A DNA stretch of 64,000 nt from Stenotrophomonas bentonitica. GTDB lineage: Bacteria; Pseudomonadota; Gammaproteobacteria; Xanthomonadales; Xanthomonadaceae. This document shows, in pieces, positions 17,857 through 28,177 of this stretch. Each line of letters opens with the position of its first letter. Position 1 is the stretch's first letter. The stretch is taken from the NCBI RefSeq assembly GCF_013185915.1, contig NZ_JAAZUH010000002.1, positions 744,001-808,000 on the forward strand, written 5' to 3'. Under the pieces are notes generated by a model. That model did no database searches and was not told the DNA's origin. It worked only from the letters and a program-made list of their open reading frames with translations. Made by a program: the position numbers and the translations under genes.

Positions 17857-18963
17857 CTACTCGATGTTTTTCAGGGACGGTGCAGCGCGTAGTTTACGTC
17901 GCACGGCAGGGGCGGGCGGAACGCTGCCGGCATCCAGCAGTTTGCGGATCGGCGCGGGCAGGCCCAGCGTGTCCAGGTCCTGTGCGTCCACCCAGCGCAG
18001 CGCCGGGTCGTCGCTGCGCAGGCCCTCCACCCGCCGCACCAGGATCTGCAGGTGCAGGCGGTAGTGGCTGAAGGTGTGCTGCAGCACCGGCAGTTCTTCG
18101 GCGTCTTCCAGCGTTCCGTGCACGTGCGCGTCGAACCAGTCCTGCAGGGCGGTGCCGCTGTCGGCCTGGGGCAGGGTCCACAACTGGGCCCAGATGCCGG
18201 TGTCGGGACGCTTCTGCAGCAGTACGCGGCCCTGCGCATCGCGCAGCAGCAGCGCGACCGCTTCGCGCTCGGGCAGGGCCTTGGTCGGTTTCGGGGTGGG
18301 CAGCTGGTCGCTGCGGCCCTCGCGACGGGCCACGCAGTCCTGCTGCAGCGGACAGATCACGCAGGCCGGTTTCGCCCGCGTGCACACCGTGGCGCCGAGG
18401 TCCATCTGCGCCTGGGTGTAGTCGGCGAGGCGGCCGGCGGGGACCGCTTCGACATGGGTCTGGGCGAGCGCCCACAGCACTTTTTCCACCGCCGGCAGGC
18501 CGGGGAACCCCTCGATGCCGTGGTAGCGGCTCATCACTCGCTTGACGTTGCCGTCGAGGATCGAGAAACGATCGTTCCACGCCTGGCTGAGGATCGCGCC
18601 GGCGGTGCTGCGGCCGATGCCGGGCAGGGCGTGCAGCGCGTCGACGTCGCGCGGCAGGTCACCGCCATGCTGTTCGACGCAGCGCTGCGCAGCCGCGTGC
18701 AGGTTGCGCGCGCGGGCGTAGTAGCCGAGGCCGGCCCATTGCGCCATCACCGCATCGTTGCTGGCGGCGGCGAGGTCGGGCAGGGTCGGGAAGACCTGCA
18801 GGAACTTCAGGAAGTACGGAATGACCGTGGCGACCTGGGTCTGCTGCAGCATGATTTCCGAAAGCCATACCCGGTACGGCGAGCGCGGGTGCTGCCAGGG
18901 GAGGTCGTGCCGGCCGTGGGTGTCGAACCAGGGGAGCAGGTGGGTGACGAAGGCGTCAGCCAC
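17857..18963 (-). CDS. mutY: A/G-specific adenine glycosylase MutY
   Basis: A 368-residue base-excision enzyme removing adenine opposite 8-oxoguanine. It has the catalytic Glu in WLSEIMLQQTQV, the helix-hairpin-helix LPGIGRSTAGAIL with the catalytic Asp in ILDGNVKRV, the [4Fe-4S] ligands CTRAKPACVICPLQQDC, and a C-terminal NUDIX-like domain (TGIWAQLWTLPQ). The start is set at GTG 18963, inside the ftsY stop region (8-nt overlap). Upstream in-frame residues are ftsY shadow. Confidence 0.95.
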   Translation of the reverse strand: MADAFVTHLLPWFDTHGRHDLPWQHPRSPYRVWLSEIMLQQTQVATVIPYFLKFLQVFPTLPDLAAASNDAVMAQWAGLGYYARARNLHAAAQRCVEQHGGDLPRDVDALHALPGIGRSTAGAILSQAWNDRFSILDGNVKRVMSRYHGIEGFPGLPAVEKVLWALAQTHVEAVPAGRLADYTQAQMDLGATVCTRAKPACVICPLQQDCVARREGRSDQLPTPKPTKALPEREAVALLLRDAQGRVLLQKRPDTGIWAQLWTLPQADSGTALQDWFDAHVHGTLEDAEELPVLQHTFSHYRLHLQILVRRVEGLRSDDPALRWVDAQDLDTLGLPAPIRKLLDAGSVPPAPAVRRKLRAAPSLKNIE

Positions 18964-20173
18964 CCAACGCTTCCGGCAACAACGCATCGACAAAGGCTTC
19001 GGGATCGAATACGCGCAGGTCTTCCGGGCGCTCGCCGATGCCCGCAAAGCGGATCGGAATGCCGAACTCGCGGGCCAGCGCGAACACCACGCCGCCCTTG
19101 GCGGTGCCGTCGAGCTTGGTCACCACCAGGCCGGTCACGTTCACCGCGGCATGGAACTGGCGCAGCTGCGACAGCGCGTTCTGGCCGGTGGTGCCGTCGA
19201 TGACCATCAGCACTTCGTGTGGTGCGTTGGGATCGATCTTGCCGAGCACGCGGCGGATCTTGCCCAGTTCGTTCATCAGCCCGCCCTGGGTGTGCAGGCG
19301 GCCGGCAGTGTCGGCGATCAGCACTTCGGTGCCACGGGCCTTGCCGGCCTGCAGCGCATCGAACGCCACCGAGGCGGCGTCCGCATTCTGGCCTTGGGCG
19401 ACCACGGCCACGCCGTTGCGCTCGCCCCAGGCCTGCAGCTGGGCCACGGCGGCGGCGCGGAAGGTGTCGCCGGCGGCGAGCATCAGGCTGTGGCCATCGT
19501 CCTTGAAGCGCTTGGCCAGCTTGCCGATGGTGGTGGTCTTGCCGACGCCGTTGACGCCGACGGTCAGGATCACGAACGGCTTGGCGGTGCGGTCGATGAC
19601 CAGCGGCTTGGCGACCGGCTGCAGGATCGCGATCAGCTCGGCGCGCAGCGCCTTGAGCAGGGCCGGGGCGTCTTCGAACTCGCGCGACTTCATGCGCTTG
19701 CGCAGGCCCTCGACCAGCGCGGTGGTGGCGCCCACGCCGACGTCGGCGGTGATCAGTGCGGTTTCAAGTTCGTCGAGCAGGTCGTCGTCGAGCTTGGGAT
19801 TGCGCGAGAACAGGCCGCCGAAGCTGCGCGCGATGACGCTGTTGCGCAGGCGGTCGCGCCAGCCGGTCTTGCCGGGGGCGGCCGGGGCGGCTTCGTCGAT
19901 GGCGGCCGGAGAGGCCAGCGGCTGGGCTGCTTCCTGCACGATCTCGGTGGTGACCAGAACCGGAGCAGGGGGGAGTGGGGCGACGGCAGGCTCCGCGAGC
20001 AGCCGGGCAGGGCCCGGCTCTACCGGCGATGCCGGAACCGCGATGTCATCGGCGACCGGGGCCTCGTCGGCCTGCGGGAACGCGGCGGCCAGCTCTTCAG
20101 CCGTGTAGTGCTGGGTCTTGGGCGCGTCCTGCGGAGCGTCCTGGGGCTTTTTGCGACGGAAGAAACTGAGCAT
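18956..20173 (-). CDS. ftsY: Signal recognition particle receptor FtsY
   Basis: A 405-residue SRP GTPase that docks ribosome-SRP complexes at the inner membrane. Residues ~1-100 are a low-complexity acidic, Pro/Ala-rich A domain. The N domain follows, then the G domain with GVNGVGKTTTIGKLAK, DTAGRLHTQ and TKLDGTAKGG. A GTAG palindrome (19999-20023) lies in frame inside the A domain and codes VEPGPARLL, so a repeat element seems to have been absorbed into the protein. The gene overlaps mutY by 8 nt. Confidence 0.97.
   Translation of the reverse strand: MLSFFRRKKPQDAPQDAPKTQHYTAEELAAAFPQADEAPVADDIAVPASPVEPGPARLLAEPAVAPLPPAPVLVTTEIVQEAAQPLASPAAIDEAAPAAPGKTGWRDRLRNSVIARSFGGLFSRNPKLDDDLLDELETALITADVGVGATTALVEGLRKRMKSREFEDAPALLKALRAELIAILQPVAKPLVIDRTAKPFVILTVGVNGVGKTTTIGKLAKRFKDDGHSLMLAAGDTFRAAAVAQLQAWGERNGVAVVAQGQNADAASVAFDALQAGKARGTEVLIADTAGRLHTQGGLMNELGKIRRVLGKIDPNAPHEVLMVIDGTTGQNALSQLRQFHAAVNVTGLVVTKLDGTAKGGVVFALAREFGIPIRFAGIGERPEDLRVFDPEAFVDALLPEALGG
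19999..20023 (-). repeat. SMAG-type palindrome within the ftsY coding sequence
   Basis: Read on the minus strand it begins GTAG, then AGCCGGGC, CCT and GCCCGGCT, i.e. a full-length GTAG element like those at 38859 and 42364. It is in frame and codes part of the variable acidic A domain of FtsY. Confidence 0.75.
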
Positions 20174-20206
20174 GGGAATCGGCGCTGAAATCAGGGGGAT
20201 ATGCTA

Positions 20207-20233
20207 GCACCCGGGCCCGTTGGGCCCGTGTGC
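20207..20233. terminator. GC-rich hairpin after htpG
   Basis: Stem CGGGCCC / GGGCCCG with loop GTT, extended by GCAC / GTGC. It lies just beyond the htpG stop. The T-run is missing on both strands, so it is a candidate only. Confidence 0.4.
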
Positions 20234-20250
20234 ATTGGCCGGTGGCGGCG

Positions 20251-22152
20251 TTACGCCGACAGTTCCAGCAGCAGCTTGTTGAGCCGGCGCACGTAGGCGG
20301 CCGGATCCTTCAGGGTGTCGCCGGCCGCCAGCGCGGCCTGGTCGAACAGAACCCGGCTGAGGTCGCCGAAGCGGCTGGCGTCGGCTTCCTGGTCGAGCTT
20401 GCCGATCAGCGGATGGCCCGGGTTGAACTCGAACACCGGCTTGCTGTCGGGCACCTTCTGGCCGCTGGCTTCCAGGATCTGGCGCATCTGCAGGCCCAGG
20501 TCCTGTTCGCCGATGGCCAGGATTGCCGGCGAGTCGGTCAGGCGGTGTGAGACGCGCACGTCGGCCACCTCGTCGCCCAGCGCGGTCTTGAGGCGCTCGA
20601 CCAGGCCCTGCTTTTCCTTGGCGGCTTCTTCCTGGGCCTGCTTGTCCTCGGCGCTTTCCAGGGCGCCCAGGTCGAGGTCGCCACGGGCGACGTCGACGAA
20701 CGACTTGCCGTCGAACTCGGTGAGATAGCCCATCAGCCACTCGTCGATGCGGTCGGTCAGCAGCAGCACCTCGATGCCCTTCTTGCGGAACACCTCCAGG
20801 TGCGGGCTGTCCTTGACCTGGGTATGGCTGTCGCCGGTCAGGAAGTAGATCTTGTCCTGGCCTTCGATCATGCGGCCCAGGTAGTCGGCCAGCGACACGC
20901 TCTGCTCGCCGCTGGCGTCATGGGTGGAGGCGAAGCGCAGCAGGCCGGCGATCTTCTCGCGGTTGTTGAAGTCTTCGGCGGGACCTTCCTTGAGCACCTG
21001 GCCGAACTGCTTCCAGAACCCGGCGTAGACCTCGGGCTTGTCGGTGGCCAGCTTCTCCAGCATGTCCAGCGAACGCTTGGTCAGCGCGGACTTCATCGAG
21101 TCGATGACGGGGCCGGACTGCAGGATTTCGCGCGAGACGTTCAGCGAGAGGTCGTTGGAGTCGACCACGCCCTTGATGAAGCGCAGGTACAGCGGCAGGA
21201 ACTGCTCGGCCTGGTCCATCACGAACACGCGCTGCACGTACAGCTTCAGGCCCTTGGGCGCGTCGCGGTGGTACAGGTCGAACGGGGCGTGGCCGGGCAC
21301 ATACAGCAGCGAGGTGTACTCGAGCTTGCCTTCGACCTTGTTGTGGCTCCACGCCAGCGGGTCCTGGTGGTCGTGCGCGGCGTGCTTGTAGAACTCCTGG
21401 TATTCGGCGTCGGTGATCTCGCTGCGCGGACGGGTCCACAGCGCGCTGGCGCGGTTGACGGTTTCCCATTCAATCTCGGCCGGGGCGTCGTCGCCGTGGT
21501 GCTCCTTGACCATCTGGATCGGCAGGCCGATATGGTCGGAGTACTTCTTGATGATGCTGCGCAGGCGCCAGGCATCGGCGAAGTCCTGCTGGTCGTCCTT
21601 CAGGTGCAGCACGATGCGGGTGCCGCGTTCGGGCTTGTCGACGGTTTCCACGTCGAATTCGCCTTCGCCACGCGAGGACCAGTGCACGCCCTCGCTGGCC
21701 GGGAGGCCGGCACGGCGCGAGTAGACGTCGACCTGGTCGGCGACGATGAAGGCGCTGTAGAAGCCGACACCGAACTGGCCGATCAGCTGCGAGTCCTTCT
21801 TCTGGTCGCCGGAGAGCTGGCGCAGGAAGTCGCCGGTGCCGGACTTGGCGATGGTGCCGAGGTGGGCAATGGCCTCGTCGCGGCTCATGCCGATGCCGTT
21901 GTCGTCGATGGTCACGGTATGCGCCTGCGGATCGACGCTGACCTGGATGCGCAGGTCCTGCCCGGCCGCTTCCAGCAGTTCCGGCTGGGTCAGCGCTTCG
22001 AAGCGCAGCTTGTCGGCGGCGTCGGCGGCGTTGGAGATCAGCTCGCGAAGGAAGATTTCCTTGTTGGAGTACAGCGAGTGGATCATCAGCTGCAGCAGCT
22101 GCTTGACCTCGGTCTGGAAGCCCAGGGTCTCTTTGTGGGTCTGCTCGGTCAT
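20251..22152 (-). CDS. htpG: Chaperone HtpG (Hsp90)
   Basis: A 633-residue Hsp90-family ATPase, full length for bacteria. The GHKL ATP-binding site is visible: [37 protein letters not shown] and [15 protein letters not shown]. The middle domain has the [10 protein letters not shown] block. It assists folding and remodelling of clients together with DnaK. A sigma-32-like promoter lies 55-82 nt upstream of the ATG. Confidence 0.98.
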   Translation of the reverse strand: MTEQTHKETLGFQTEVKQLLQLMIHSLYSNKEIFLRELISNAADAADKLRFEALTQPELLEAAGQDLRIQVSVDPQAHTVTIDDNGIGMSRDEAIAHLGTIAKSGTGDFLRQLSGDQKKDSQLIGQFGVGFYSAFIVADQVDVYSRRAGLPASEGVHWSSRGEGEFDVETVDKPERGTRIVLHLKDDQQDFADAWRLRSIIKKYSDHIGLPIQMVKEHHGDDAPAEIEWETVNRASALWTRPRSEITDAEYQEFYKHAAHDHQDPLAWSHNKVEGKLEYTSLLYVPGHAPFDLYHRDAPKGLKLYVQRVFVMDQAEQFLPLYLRFIKGVVDSNDLSLNVSREILQSGPVIDSMKSALTKRSLDMLEKLATDKPEVYAGFWKQFGQVLKEGPAEDFNNREKIAGLLRFASTHDASGEQSVSLADYLGRMIEGQDKIYFLTGDSHTQVKDSPHLEVFRKKGIEVLLLTDRIDEWLMGYLTEFDGKSFVDVARGDLDLGALESAEDKQAQEEAAKEKQGLVERLKTALGDEVADVRVSHRLTDSPAILAIGEQDLGLQMRQILEASGQKVPDSKPVFEFNPGHPLIGKLDQEADASRFGDLSRVLFDQAALAAGDTLKDPAAYVRRLNKLLLELSA

Positions 22153-22207
22153 GCGACGGTGCTCCTTGAATACGGTGGCGCGCGGTGCGCGGCGGCTGGC
22201 TCAAGGG

Positions 22208-22234
22208 GTAGGGATCGATTGTTCCAATTTCAAG
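22208..22234 (-). promoter_or_regulatory. Sigma-32-like heat-shock promoter of htpG
   Basis: On the minus strand CTTGAAA (22234-22228) is followed after 14 nt by CCCTAC (22213-22208). This fits the RpoH consensus of CTTGAAA, ~14 nt, CCCCAT-like. Placement upstream of an Hsp90 gene supports the reading. Confidence 0.7.
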
Positions 22235-22273
22235 GTGGCGGCGTTTCAATTTATACGTGCTGGGAAAGCCACC

Positions 22274-22295
22274 GGTAGCGCCGGCCGTTGGCCGG
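22274..22295 (+). repeat. SMAG-type palindrome between htpG and rsmD
   Basis: Starts GTAG; stem GCCGGCC / GGCCGGC around TT. It lies in the divergent region, upstream of rsmD. Confidence 0.65.
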
Positions 22296-22332
22296 CCCTC
22301 ATGGATCCGTGGCGGCGCGGTATCCTTCACAC

Positions 22333-23455
<1,123 letters not shown>

Positions 23456-23499
23456 CCCCAAGACCTACACATACCAAGAATCACCAAGAGGGAGACTCC

Positions 23500-23991
23500 A
23501 TGAACAACACCATGCGTGCCATGTTGATCGCGTCGTTCGCGCTGGCCTTCACCGCCTGCAAGAAGGAAGAGGCCGCGCCGGTCGCCGAAGCCCAGCAGGC
23601 GCTGGTCGCCCCGGCCAAGGACGACGATGCGGGCTGGAAGAAGTACCTGCAGGCCGTGGCCGTGCAGAACATGGGCAACATCACCAACAGCCCGTTCCTG
23701 TACTACCTGGCGCCGGAATCGGATCCGGAGTTCCAGGCCAAGTACGACCGCCAGGTCGAAAGCGCCACCGCTGCGGTCGCCCGTGGCGTGCAGCCGGGCA
23801 ACATGCTGGCCTTCGGTTCGTCTGCCTCGGGCAAGATGGCCGACATGATCCAGGCCGTGTTCAAGGACGTGTCCGCCGACTCGATGAAGGGTGTGCGCGT
23901 GGTGTACATCGGCCAGGCCGCCGACAACGCCCGCGTGCAGTCGATCGTGCAGCCGACCGGCGCCGAGTACATCTTCGTAGAAGCCAAGTAA
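23500..23991 (+). CDS. Conserved hypothetical lipoprotein
   Basis: A 163-residue protein with a short signal and likely lipobox (FTAC, Cys at ~residue 20), then a charged Lys/Glu and Ala-rich linker. The folded part (~residues 45-163) has NMGNITNSPFLYYLAP and GNMLAFGSSASGKMADM. The latter looks loop-like (GSSASGKM), but it is not a proven nucleotide-binding site and the protein is exported. A good ribosome site (GAGGGAGA) precedes the ATG. The function is not recognised. It may form a small operon with the ferredoxin and ggt downstream. Confidence 0.75.
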   Translation: MNNTMRAMLIASFALAFTACKKEEAAPVAEAQQALVAPAKDDDAGWKKYLQAVAVQNMGNITNSPFLYYLAPESDPEFQAKYDRQVESATAAVARGVQPGNMLAFGSSASGKMADMIQAVFKDVSADSMKGVRVVYIGQAADNARVQSIVQPTGAEYIFVEAK

Positions 23992-24088
23992 GCCGTGCCA
24001 TGGCGGCCGCGCCCTGTGCGCGGCCCGGGCGGCGTCCCTGCGAGGGGGCGCCGCTTTCCCTTTGCCGGCACTGGCGTGGAGTAACGCC

Positions 24089-24370
24089 ATGTCGCTGAAA
24101 ATCAATGAGCTCTGCGTCAACTGCGACGTATGCGAGCCGGCCTGTCCCAACCAGGCCATTTCGATGGGTGAAACCATCTACGTGATCGACCCTGCACGCT
24201 GCACTGAATGCGTGGGGCATTTCGACGAACCGCAATGCGTGGTCGTATGCCCGGTGGAATGCATCGATCCCGATCCGGATATTCCGGAAACCCAGGAGGC
24301 GTTGCTGGCCAAGTTGCATGGGCTGCAGCGCGATCATCCCGAACTGTATGCGGAGTCTTCCCCCGAATGA
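24089..24370 (+). CDS. YfhL-family 2[4Fe-4S] ferredoxin
   Basis: A 93-residue ferredoxin. The first cluster motif is CVNCDVCEPACP. The second is CTECVGHFDEPQCVVVCP, with the longer inter-cysteine loop typical of the YfhL/FdxA-like Alvin group, followed by a C-terminal helical tail. It acts in cytoplasmic electron transfer; the partner is unknown. The ATG at 24089 is chosen because upstream codons are not conserved. Its stop overlaps the ggt start by 4 nt. Confidence 0.92.
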   Translation: MSLKINELCVNCDVCEPACPNQAISMGETIYVIDPARCTECVGHFDEPQCVVVCPVECIDPDPDIPETQEALLAKLHGLQRDHPELYAESSPE

Positions 24371-26103
24371 AAAAGCCGTCGCGTCGCTGGTTGTTGCTGG
24401 TCCTGCTGTGGACCCCTGCGCTCTGGGCCGCTGCGCCTGCAAAGGCGCTTTTGGCCACCCATCCGGATGGCGCGGCGATTGCCAGTGGCCACCACCTTGC
24501 CACGGAGGCGGGGATGGAGATCCTGGCCAAGGGCGGCAATGCATTCGATGCGGCAGTGGCGGTGTCGTCGACGCTGGCGGTGGTGGAGCCGATCAGTTCG
24601 GGGCTGGGCGGCGGCGGGTTCTTCCTGCTGCACGATGCGCGCACGGGCAAGGACGTGATGCTGGACGCGCGCGAGACGGCGCCGGCGGCGGCCACGCCGG
24701 AGGCGTTCCTGGACAAGAACGGGGCGCTGGACCGCGACCGTTCGGTCAATGGGCCGTGGTCGGCCGGTATTCCGGGGTTGCCGGCGGCGCTGGTTGAGTT
24801 GTCGGCCAGGCACGGCAAGCTGCCGCTGAAGGATTCGCTGGCGCCGGCGATCCGGATCGCGCGCGAGGGCTTCCCGGTGTATGCGCGCATGGCCAAGGGC
24901 TATGCGTCGCGCCGTGAGGTGATGGAACGTTTCCCGGGGACGCGTGAGGTGTACCTGCGCAACGGCAGGCCGATTACGGAAGGCGATGTGTTCAAGCAGC
25001 CGGAACTGGCGCAGACGCTGGAGCGTCTGGCGGCGGACGGGTTCGACGGGTTCTACAAGGGCGAAACGGGCACGCTGCTGTTGGCGGGCGTGAAGCAGGC
25101 CGGTGGCAAGTGGACGGCGGAAGAGCTGGCGGGCTACCGGGTCAAGCAGCGCGAGCCGATCGTGTTCAATTACCGGGACTGGAAGGTGACGACGGCGTCG
25201 CCGCCGTCGTCGGGCGGGATCGCGCTGGCGTCGATGCTGCAGATCCTGGAAGGCTGGGACCTGAAGTCGATGGATCCGGCGCACCGGACGCACCTGGTGG
25301 TGGAGTCGATGCGTCGTGCGTTCCGTGACCGTACGTTCTTCCTGGGCGATCCGGATTTCGTGCAGATCCCGCAGAAGGTGCTGACCAGCCGCGATTACGC
25401 GCAGGGGCTGCGTGCGACGATCCATCCGGAGAAGGCAACGCCGAGCGATCTGCTGTCGGGCAATCCGACGCCGCTGGAAGATGACGAGACGACGCATTTC
25501 TCGATCATCGATGGCGAGGGCAACCGGGTGGGCGCGACGCAGACGGTGAACCTGTTGTACGGGTCGGGCCTGATTCCGTCGGGCACGGGGGTGCTGCTGA
25601 ACAATGAGATGGACGATTTCGCGCTGAAGCCGGGCACGCCGAATGCGTTCGGGGTGATGGGCTATGCGGCGAATGCGCCGAAGCCGGGCAAGCGGATGCT
25701 GAGTTCGATGACGCCGACGTTCATGGAGTCGTCGGACAAGGTGGTGGTGCTGGGCACGCCGGGCGGCAGCCGGATCATCACGATGGTGCTGCTGGGTGTG
25801 CTGGGCTACGACGACGGGCTGGACGCACAGCAGGTCGCGGCACTGCCGCGCTTCCACCACCAGTGGCTGCCGGACGTGATCGAGGCGGAAAGCAACACGT
25901 TCGACGAGGCGACGATCAGGCAGCTGCAGGCGATGGGCCACAAGATCGACCTGCCGGGCAACAGCGCGGCCGGCGGCCGCGGCTCGAGCCACGTCTGGGG
26001 CAACCTGCAGACGGTCGAATGGAACCGCCGCAGCAATGTGCTCAGCGTCGGCAGCGACCCGCGCAATCCGGTAGGCAGCGGTGAAATTTCCAAGTCCAAG
26101 TGA
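24367..26103 (+). CDS. ggt: Gamma-glutamyltransferase
   Basis: A 578-residue Ntn-hydrolase precursor with a signal peptide (MKKPSRRWLLLVLLWTPALW, cleaved near AAAPA). It cleaves gamma-glutamyl bonds of glutathione in the periplasm. Features are SSGLGGGGFFLLHD, LDARETAPAAATPEAF, and the autoprocessing site in ETTHFSIID, where Thr375 would become the N-terminal nucleophile of the small subunit; a GTPGGSRI block lies in the small subunit. The start overlaps the ferredoxin stop by 4 nt. The longer upstream open frame is a shadow of the ferredoxin gene. Confidence 0.95.
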   Translation: MKKPSRRWLLLVLLWTPALWAAAPAKALLATHPDGAAIASGHHLATEAGMEILAKGGNAFDAAVAVSSTLAVVEPISSGLGGGGFFLLHDARTGKDVMLDARETAPAAATPEAFLDKNGALDRDRSVNGPWSAGIPGLPAALVELSARHGKLPLKDSLAPAIRIAREGFPVYARMAKGYASRREVMERFPGTREVYLRNGRPITEGDVFKQPELAQTLERLAADGFDGFYKGETGTLLLAGVKQAGGKWTAEELAGYRVKQREPIVFNYRDWKVTTASPPSSGGIALASMLQILEGWDLKSMDPAHRTHLVVESMRRAFRDRTFFLGDPDFVQIPQKVLTSRDYAQGLRATIHPEKATPSDLLSGNPTPLEDDETTHFSIIDGEGNRVGATQTVNLLYGSGLIPSGTGVLLNNEMDDFALKPGTPNAFGVMGYAANAPKPGKRMLSSMTPTFMESSDKVVVLGTPGGSRIITMVLLGVLGYDDGLDAQQVAALPRFHHQWLPDVIEAESNTFDEATIRQLQAMGHKIDLPGNSAAGGRGSSHVWGNLQTVEWNRRSNVLSVGSDPRNPVGSGEISKSK

Positions 26104-26407
26104 TGCTTGGGATTGCATGTGATGCGTGAGGCCGGGCTTTGCCCGGCTTCATGCTTTTTGGCGAACAGCTGCAGGGTGCGAGGTTTCCCTGGCTTGGGCC
26201 GCCCGGTGCCGGTTTGCGGGGTCGCCGTAAACCCATCCATGGGGGCTAAGCGGACGCCATCCATGGCGCCGATTCCCCCGCAAACCGACCCCGGTCGACC
26301 CTTTGACAGTTGGCCGGGGGCCACGGGAAACGCGGATGCCGGGCAGGGCCCGGCACTACCGTCTGCGCGTAGCGATTTATTAACGCCGACCGCCGGATAA
26401 TTTACCG
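26104..26407. other. Intergenic region with terminator and REP-like palindromes
   Basis: About 300 bp without a gene. It holds the ggt terminator (separate entry) and an AAACCCATCCATGGGGGC-type palindrome (26230-26247) related to that inside the edd-eda spacer. A further GCCATCCATGGC palindrome lies at 26268-26279, and an inverted GTAG element at ~26337-26359 (GCCGGGCAGGGCCCGGC then CTAC). The last 50 bp before 26408 are AT-richer (GATTTATTAACG) and may hold the promoter of the MBL gene. Confidence 0.6.
26127..26159 (+). terminator. Intrinsic terminator of ggt
   Basis: Stem GAGGCCGGGC / GCCCGGCTTC (one mismatch) with a TTT loop, followed by ATGCTTTTT. It starts 23 nt past the ggt stop. Confidence 0.75.
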
Positions 26408-27295
26408 ATGAAACTATGGTCGATCCGCGGTAACTCACAGAAGCTCGATGGCGGCGCGATGTTCGGCAATGCGCCGCGCGCGGTGTGGGAAAAATGGGCG
26501 GCGCCCGACGATCTCAACCGGATCGAACTGGCCTGCCGCGCGTTGCTTGCCAGTCCGCTGGCCGGTAAGACGGTGCTGTTCGAAACCGGCATTGGTGCGT
26601 TCTTCGAGCCGAAGCTGCGTGATCGGTATGGCGTGCAGGAACCCAGCCATGTGCTGATCGAGTCGCTGCGCGAAGCAGGCTTCGAGCATGAAGACATCGA
26701 CGTCGTGGTGCTGAGCCATCTGCACTTCGATCACGCCGGTGGCCTGCTTGCGCCGTGGAGCGAAGGGCGGGGGCCGGAGCTGCTGTTCCCGAACGCCACG
26801 TTCCTGGTAGGGGCCGAACATTGGGAGCGCGCGCTGCACCCGCATCCGCGTGACCGCGCCAGTTTCATTCCCGAGCTGCCGAAACTGCTGCAGGACAGCG
26901 GTCGTCTGGAGATCGTGCAGGGGCCTTATTCACGCACCCTGGGCCAGAGCGTGCGTTTCAGTTTCAGTGACGGGCATACGCCGGGGCTGATGCTGGCCGA
27001 AATCGTCGGGCCCGAGCAGGTCGAAGGCCAGCCGCGCGGGGGCGTGGTGTTCTGCGCCGACCTGATTCCCGGGCGCTCATGGGTGCATGTTCCCATCACC
27101 ATGGGCTACGACCGCAACGCAGAGCTGCTGATCGACGAGAAGCGCAGCTTCCTGGAAGACAAGCTGGCCCGCAACGTGCACCTGTTCTTTACCCACGACC
27201 CTCAGGTCGCGCTGGCGCAGGTGACCCGCGATGAGAAGGGCCGTTTCGGAACGGCCCACGAACAGGGCGAGTTGAAGGCGCGCGCGTTGGCTTGA
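26408..27295 (+). CDS. MBL-fold metallo-hydrolase
   Basis: A 295-residue metallo-beta-lactamase-fold enzyme with the metal motif [10 protein letters not shown] (HxHxDH), a following His in GAEHWERA, the Asp in FCADLIPG and a late His in FTHDPQ. No signal peptide, so it is cytoplasmic. Lactonases and other hydrolases of this group share the motif; the substrate cannot be named. It stands alone, between a REP-rich gap and a 28-bp inverted pair. Confidence 0.88.
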   Translation: MKLWSIRGNSQKLDGGAMFGNAPRAVWEKWAAPDDLNRIELACRALLASPLAGKTVLFETGIGAFFEPKLRDRYGVQEPSHVLIESLREAGFEHEDIDVVVLSHLHFDHAGGLLAPWSEGRGPELLFPNATFLVGAEHWERALHPHPRDRASFIPELPKLLQDSGRLEIVQGPYSRTLGQSVRFSFSDGHTPGLMLAEIVGPEQVEGQPRGGVVFCADLIPGRSWVHVPITMGYDRNAELLIDEKRSFLEDKLARNVHLFFTHDPQVALAQVTRDEKGRFGTAHEQGELKARALA

Positions 27296-27299
27296 GACC

Positions 27300-27363
27300 G
27301 CGTGGGACACGCATGGCGTGTCGCTACGGGACCGCGTAGAGACACGCCACGCGTGTCCCACGC
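27300..27363. repeat. Inverted pair of SMAG-type palindromes
   Basis: Arms 27300-27327 and 27336-27363 are inverted copies with two mismatches (GCGTGGGACACGC... and ...GCGTGTCCCACGC). They join at CTAC and GTAG. They lie between convergent MBL-hydrolase and upp genes and could end both transcripts. Confidence 0.8.
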
Positions 27364-27384
27364 AATGCCCAATCAACGCCGATC

Positions 27385-28020
27385 TCAACCGGCCACGCGG
27401 GTTCCGAAGATGCGATCACCCGCGTCGCCCAGGCCCGGCAGGATGTAGCCGCGCTCGTTGAGGCGCTCATCGATGGCGGCCGTGAAGATCTCCACGTCCG
27501 GGTGCGCCGCCTGCACCGCGGCGATGCCTTCCGGCGCGGCCACCAGGAAAATGCCCTTGATCCGGCGTGCGCCGGCGCGCTTGAGCATGTCGATGGTCGC
27601 GATCAGGGTGCCGCCGGTGGCCAGCATCGGGTCCAGGATCAGCGCGTCGCGTTCTTCCAGGCGGCCGGTCAGGCGCTCGAAGTAGGGCACCGGCTGCAGG
27701 GTTTCCTCGTCGCGCTGCAGGCCGACCACGCTGACCCGCGCCGCCGGAATCAGCGACAGCACGCCGCTCAGCATGCCCAGCCCCGCACGCAGGATCGGCA
27801 CCACGGTGATCTTGGCGCCGGCGATGCGCTGCACGGTGACCGGGCCGGCCCAGCCGGGAAGGGTGTGCGCCTCGGTATCCAGGTCGGCGGTGGCCTCATA
27901 GGCGAGCAGGCCGCCCAGCTCATTGGCCAGTTCGCGGAAGTCCTTGGTGCTCAGGGACGCGTCGCGCATCAGGCCGATCTTGTGCTGCACCAGCGGGTGG
28001 CGAACTTCGACGATTTTCAT
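27385..28020 (-). CDS. upp: Uracil phosphoribosyltransferase
   Basis: A 211-residue pyrimidine salvage enzyme converting uracil and PRPP to UMP. Family blocks are [23 protein letters not shown], the PRPP-binding [16 protein letters not shown] and the C-terminal [16 protein letters not shown]. The ATG at 28020 fits the usual [10 protein letters not shown] start. Confidence 0.97.
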   Translation of the reverse strand: MKIVEVRHPLVQHKIGLMRDASLSTKDFRELANELGGLLAYEATADLDTEAHTLPGWAGPVTVQRIAGAKITVVPILRAGLGMLSGVLSLIPAARVSVVGLQRDEETLQPVPYFERLTGRLEERDALILDPMLATGGTLIATIDMLKRAGARRIKGIFLVAAPEGIAAVQAAHPDVEIFTAAIDERLNERGYILPGLGDAGDRIFGTRVAG

Positions 28021-28177
28021 GGGAATGCCAGCAAAACGGGGAGGACGCCATTTTGCCGCAGTGGCCCCATGCCCGGCCAGAGGCGCCAGGCGCGGTGTGA
28101 AATCACCACCGGTGTCACGTTCATGCAATCTCGCGGACATACCGTGCTGACCCAATCTTTACACCGTTGGGGATGCC

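Noticed and set aside
28113..28128. A possible Pho box upstream of the phytase operon (TGTCA and, 11 bp on, TGCAA)
   Set aside because: The second half-site matches poorly and no second copy is present; too weak to list as a site, though phosphate control remains plausible.
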